Source: Flavobacterium pectinovorum
GTDB lineage: Bacteria; Bacteroidota; Bacteroidia; Flavobacteriales; Flavobacteriaceae
DNA: 44,989 bases
Assembly: GCF_022802975.1 (NCBI RefSeq)
Contig: NZ_JAFEVZ010000019.1
Span: 1 to 44,989 of the forward strand
Reading direction: 5' to 3'
Shown here: positions 41,813-44,989 of the stretch, in pieces
How the letters are laid out: each line of letters begins with the position of its first letter
Numbering within the stretch: position 1 is the first letter of the stretch
Notes under the pieces: model-generated
What the model was told of the DNA's origin: nothing
The model's database searches: none
What the model saw: only the letters and a program-made list of their open reading frames with translations
Program-made: the position numbers and the translations under genes

Positions 41813-42298
41813 TTATTTTAAATCTTTGGGGAAAATTGTTTTATGGGTTTTGCCTTTATGTATGGTATCCCAGCTTTCTGTATCAAATTGCAGTGATACG
41901 AAACCAGAAGTTGGGACATTTTCTATAAAAACATCCCCAAATTTATTAACAAAATTTGTAATAGCCTCGTTATGCCCAAAAAGAATAACGCTTTCTAAAC
42001 TATTATCACATGATTTGATAACTTTTTCAAGATGCCTGTCATCAAAAGTGTACAATTCGTCTTTGAATAAAATACTTTCTAATGGATATGACAAATTTTG
42101 GGCAAAAATTATAGCGGTTTCTGAAGCTCGTGCAGCTGTACTGCTCCAGATTATATAGGTTTTTGGAAGAAATTTTGAAATGGCACCTGAAACGCTGTGG
42201 GCATCTAAAATACCTCTTTTCATTAAAGGTCTGTCAAAATCTTTTAAAGGGGCTTCCCAACTAGATTTTGCATGTCGTATTAAAATTAAATTTTTCAT
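41813..42298 (-). CDS. sixA: SixA-like histidine phosphatase
   Basis: The 161-residue protein begins MKNLILIRHAKSSWE with the RHxK version of the RHG phosphatase motif. It continues with DFDRPLMKRG, SSTAARASETA (second phosphate site) and the late catalytic ILFGHNEAI. SixA proteins remove phosphate from phosphohistidine in phosphotransfer proteins. In Bacteroidota the gene often precedes ppk1, so the natural substrate might instead be linked to Ppk1 histidine phosphate; this is inference. It is the first gene of the sixA-ppk1 pair. Confidence 0.9.
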   Translation of the reverse strand: MKNLILIRHAKSSWEAPLKDFDRPLMKRGILDAHSVSGAISKFLPKTYIIWSSTAARASETAIIFAQNLSYPLESILFKDELYTFDDRHLEKVIKSCDNSLESVILFGHNEAITNFVNKFGDVFIENVPTSGFVSLQFDTESWDTIHKGKTHKTIFPKDLK

Positions 42299-42881
42299 AA
42301 AACGATATTTTTTTTAGGATAAATACCCAAGACAGGAATTCAATCCTAATTTACAAAAGAAATTCCAATAGCCTATGTTTTTTTTATTCTGTTAACACTT
42401 CGGAATAATTTTTAACAAAAAGTAAAAAAATAAAATACAAATCAATTAGAAAAAAGCGCTGTTCATCTATTAAACATATCACTTAATCGATAGTATTCAA
42501 ATACAAAAAAACAACACTCAAAACATTGAATAACAACGTGTTAAAATTACATTTAACTTAAAAAACATATTCAAAAAATGTGAAAAATATTTTTTTACCT
42601 GTTATAATTTCATTAAAAAGAAATAATTTAAGATAGTTATTTAACAAAAAAATAGCACTTAAACGATTTTTCAGGTTAGTTACGGATAAAAAAAACATAA
42701 TTAAACCAATCTATATAATTTTGATTCATAGATTTTATGTTAAAATTTTGAGATAATCAAAACTCTACATTCTTTCAAATTCATAAATCTCAATAGTCTC
42801 TTAACTGAATAACCCCAAAAATTCATTAAAAGACAAGAAGTCCAAAAACATTTTAATCCTAACTTAATAAAATTAGAGATT
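42299..42881. other. AT-rich gene-free region upstream of the adhesin gene
   Basis: About 580 bases without a gene. The lower half should contain the sixA promoter (minus) and the adhesin promoter (plus). TAATTTTG at 42716-42723 is a perfect -7 match about 160 bases before the adhesin start, overlapped by the small palindrome AATCTAT...ATAGATT. No -33 element is clear. I see no other structure. Confidence 0.4.
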
Positions 42882-44989
42882 ATGGAAATCATTACTTATT
42901 TTTTTAAAAATATTAATATTAAAAGCGTTTTGATAACGTTCCTTTTAATATTTATTACAAGTGGCTACTCTCAAGGTACATATGATGGAGATTACTGCCC
43001 AGGTCCCAATACAGCTGGTGATGAATATGCAACTGGCACTGTTTATAGCAAAGTGCTATTAGCCAGTCCTTCTTCAACGTGCCAAATTGGAACGATTCAC
43101 GCTAAAGTTGACACTCAAAATCAAGTATTGAGATTAGGGATGGACATTGGTAATGGTGGTTCAGCACTTTTTAGACTGTATTTAGATACCAATAATAATC
43201 CTTTAACCGGATTAACATCAGACTCCTTTGGAGGTACCATTAGTGTAGCTGGTGCTGAATATATCTTAGAAATCAATTCTAACGGAAATGGTTTTACTTT
43301 ATATACAGGAAATGGAAGTGTTAAAACTCAAACTAACGTTATCCCTCCTGGTCTTGCTGTACAGGCTGGTAATGCCAATTGTAATTCTGGTAATACATTT
43401 TTAGAGTTTAATATTCCTTTTGGAAGTTTGGGAATTAATATTTGTGATCCAAATAACCCTGGTGTAATCAATATTACAAAATTAGCATCTGTTAGCGGTA
43501 ACTCTCCTAGTTCAAATCAATGTCTTAATACTCCACTTACATTTGGAATTCCACTAAAAGGAACCGTTGGACCAAACACCACTATTTGTTCAGGAGCTAG
43601 TAGCGCTTTAACAATAACCGGTCTCAATGCTAATTCTACTGTAAGTAAGTGGCAATCATCTGTTGCTCCATTTTCAGTGTGGGTAGATATCCCTAATACT
43701 GCGGGTTTAACAGCCTATAATACAGCTAATTTAACAGAAACTACATTATTTAGAGCAATATTTTCAAATTCAGGTTTATGTTCTGGAAATGATATTGCCA
43801 CAAGTCAAGCAACCGTAACGGTAAATGCTCCTATTGGTTGTTCCATTACTGGTGCTTCTGGTCCTGTATGTTTGTCTTCTTCTAATGTTTATATGGCTCC
43901 AGCCAATATGACTACTTACGCGTGGTCTTTGCCTTCAGCAACTGCAAATGGTGCTACAATCACATCTGCTACAAATGCACAAAGCGTAACTGTTTTAGCT
44001 GGCTCTACTTGCAATACAACATTTAAATTATTATTAACAACTACTTCAAATGGATGCAGTTCTACTTGTGAAAAAATAGTTACTGTTAACGACACAACAG
44101 CACCAACATGGACAACTACTGCTAATGCCTTGAATGTGACTTTACAATGCAGTGATCTTTCCGGTTTAGCAACCGCTCAGGCTCAGGCTCCTGTAGCAAC
44201 TGATAATTGTGGCGGAGCTGTAACCTACACCAAAATAAGCGGAAACTTTGCACAAGGCTCTTGTGTAAACTCTGGAACTTATACTAACACCTGGGAAGCC
44301 AAAGACGTTTGTAACAACACCTCAAGTGTTTTCACTCAGGTAATCACCATTCAGGACGACACAGCGCCAATGTGGACAACTACTGCTAACGCTTTGAATG
44401 TTACTTTACAATGCAGTGATCTTTCCGGTTTGGCAACCGCTCAGGCTCAGGCTCCTGTAGCAACTGATAATTGTGGCGGAGCTGTAACCTACACCAAAAT
44501 AAGCGGAAACTTTGCACAAGGCTCTTGTGTAAACTCTGGAACTTATACCAACACCTGGGAAGCCAAAGACGTTTGTAACAACACCTCAAGTGTTTTCACT
44601 CAGGTAATCACCATTCAGGACAACACAGCGCCAATATGGACAACTACTGCTAACGCTTTGAATGTGACTTTACAATGTAGTGACCTTTCTGGTTTGGCAA
44701 CCGCTCAGACTCAGGCTCCTGTAGCAACTGATAATTGTGGCGGAATTGTAACCTACACCAAAATAAGCGGAAACTTCGCACAAGGCTCTTGCGTAAACTC
44801 TGGAACTTATACCAATACCTGGGAAGCCAAAGATGTTTGTAACAACACCTCAACTACTTTTACTCAGGTAATTACCATTCAGGACAACACAGCACCAACA
44901 TGGACAACTGCAGCCACTTCTCTAAATGTGACTTTACAATGCAGTGATCTTTCAGGTTTGGCAACCGCTCAAGCTCAGGCTCCCGTAGC
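42882..44989 (+). CDS. Giant secreted adhesin-like protein with HYR-like repeats (3' truncated by window)
   Basis: The frame starts ATG 42882 and stays open to the end of the window (702 complete codons), so the true protein is longer. A signal peptide (about 1-31, hydrophobic core VLITFLLIFITSGYSQ) marks export. A beta-rich N-terminal domain of unknown type (about 32-225, YDGDYCPGPNTAGD; LRLGMDIGNGG; LYLDTNNNPLTG) is followed by two Ig-like domains (about 228-310 and 313-403). From residue about 404 there are identical-length 88-residue repeats of HYR type, with four cysteines each (TLQCSD, DNCGG, GSCVNS, DVCNN) and an APTWTT start. Proteins of this build in flavobacteria are usually exported by the type IX system via a C-terminal domain, which would be outside the window. 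Probable surface adhesin. Confidence 0.85.
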   Translation, partial: MEIITYFFKNINIKSVLITFLLIFITSGYSQGTYDGDYCPGPNTAGDEYATGTVYSKVLLASPSSTCQIGTIHAKVDTQNQVLRLGMDIGNGGSALFRLYLDTNNNPLTGLTSDSFGGTISVAGAEYILEINSNGNGFTLYTGNGSVKTQTNVIPPGLAVQAGNANCNSGNTFLEFNIPFGSLGINICDPNNPGVINITKLASVSGNSPSSNQCLNTPLTFGIPLKGTVGPNTTICSGASSALTITGLNANSTVSKWQSSVAPFSVWVDIPNTAGLTAYNTANLTETTLFRAIFSNSGLCSGNDIATSQATVTVNAPIGCSITGASGPVCLSSSNVYMAPANMTTYAWSLPSATANGATITSATNAQSVTVLAGSTCNTTFKLLLTTTSNGCSSTCEKIVTVNDTTAPTWTTTANALNVTLQCSDLSGLATAQAQAPVATDNCGGAVTYTKISGNFAQGSCVNSGTYTNTWEAKDVCNNTSSVFTQVITIQDDTAPMWTTTANALNVTLQCSDLSGLATAQAQAPVATDNCGGAVTYTKISGNFAQGSCVNSGTYTNTWEAKDVCNNTSSVFTQVITIQDNTAPIWTTTANALNVTLQCSDLSGLATAQTQAPVATDNCGGIVTYTKISGNFAQGSCVNSGTYTNTWEAKDVCNNTSTTFTQVITIQDNTAPTWTTAATSLNVTLQCSDLSGLATAQAQAPV
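44097..44989 (+). repeat. 264-bp in-frame tandem repeat array (3 full units and start of a 4th)
   Basis: Units begin ACAGCxCCAAxxTGGAC at 44097, 44361, 44625 and 44889, exactly 264 bases apart. Units 1 and 2 differ at only about nine positions by eye; unit 3 is a little more diverged. Most differences are synonymous. The array runs off the window end. Confidence 0.95.

Noticed and set aside
44401..44853. Two similar minus-strand frames in the repeat array
   Set aside because: They are antisense shadows of the tandem repeat; their similarity comes from the 264-base units.

Overview
The window looks like chromosomal DNA of a Flavobacterium-like member of the Bacteroidota. The evidence is low GC, the near absence of Shine-Dalgarno sites, promoter-like boxes of the TTTG / TAnnTTTG type, many SusC-like TonB-dependent receptors with carboxypeptidase-like N-terminal domains, an ECF sigma/FecR pair, DUF4249, DUF3822 and DUF4974 proteins, and several families of intergenic palindromes that I associate with flavobacteria. 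There is no prophage, CRISPR array or intact insertion sequence. Only a 36-codon gene end at the left edge could be a transposase tail.

Layout. 1-1068: a gene remnant, a nested palindrome cluster and a CBM9-like protein. 1435-7686: a phosphoglucomutase-family enzyme (GlmM-like), then an OmpR-type response regulator and histidine kinase that overlap by 8 bases, followed by an outer-membrane receptor. 7761-11558: a membrane phosphoglycerol-transferase/sulfatase-like protein, a diacylglycerol-kinase-like lipid kinase and a PAP2 phosphatase, probably a lipid-headgroup module. 12169-12240: tRNA-Glu. 12464-17661 (minus): a cell-surface signalling operon in the order ECF sigma, small conserved-looking protein, FecR anti-sigma, STN-TonB receptor, DUF4249 lipoprotein. 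Inverted copies of a ~190-bp repeat flank this segment. 18829-25197: a LOG-family protein, a catalytically degenerate M1-peptidase-like/outer-membrane barrel fusion, and a fused E1 alpha/beta 2-oxoacid dehydrogenase. 25344-29234 (minus): kdsB, an HTH-membrane protein, an extradiol dioxygenase and a RecD-like helicase. 29599-31022: DUF3822 and rsmD, overlapping. 31749-32066 (minus): RNase P RNA. 32194-34485: small hypothetical, secreted and membrane proteins. 34628-36366: dnaX, split by an A10 run. 36415-42298 (minus): a flavodoxin-like oxidoreductase, then Crp/Fnr, TMEM175, ppx, ppk1 and sixA, a polyphosphate locus. 42882-end: the start of a giant secreted adhesin-like protein with 264-bp tandem repeats; it has no stop in the window.

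The best leads are five. (1) dnaX carries the E. coli-type slippery heptamer A AAA AAG, but here the zero frame gives the short gamma-sized product and a -1 shift is needed for the long tau-sized product; the alternative is a homopolymer error. (2) An undescribed small protein is encoded between the sigma factor and FecR. (3) The 264-bp (88-residue) repeats of the terminal gene are nearly identical, suggesting recent expansion. (4) A 162-bp nested palindrome separates ppk1 from ppx in a locus that also holds a TMEM175-type channel and a Crp/Fnr regulator. (5) A 943-residue surface protein has an M1-peptidase-like layout but has lost the zinc site.
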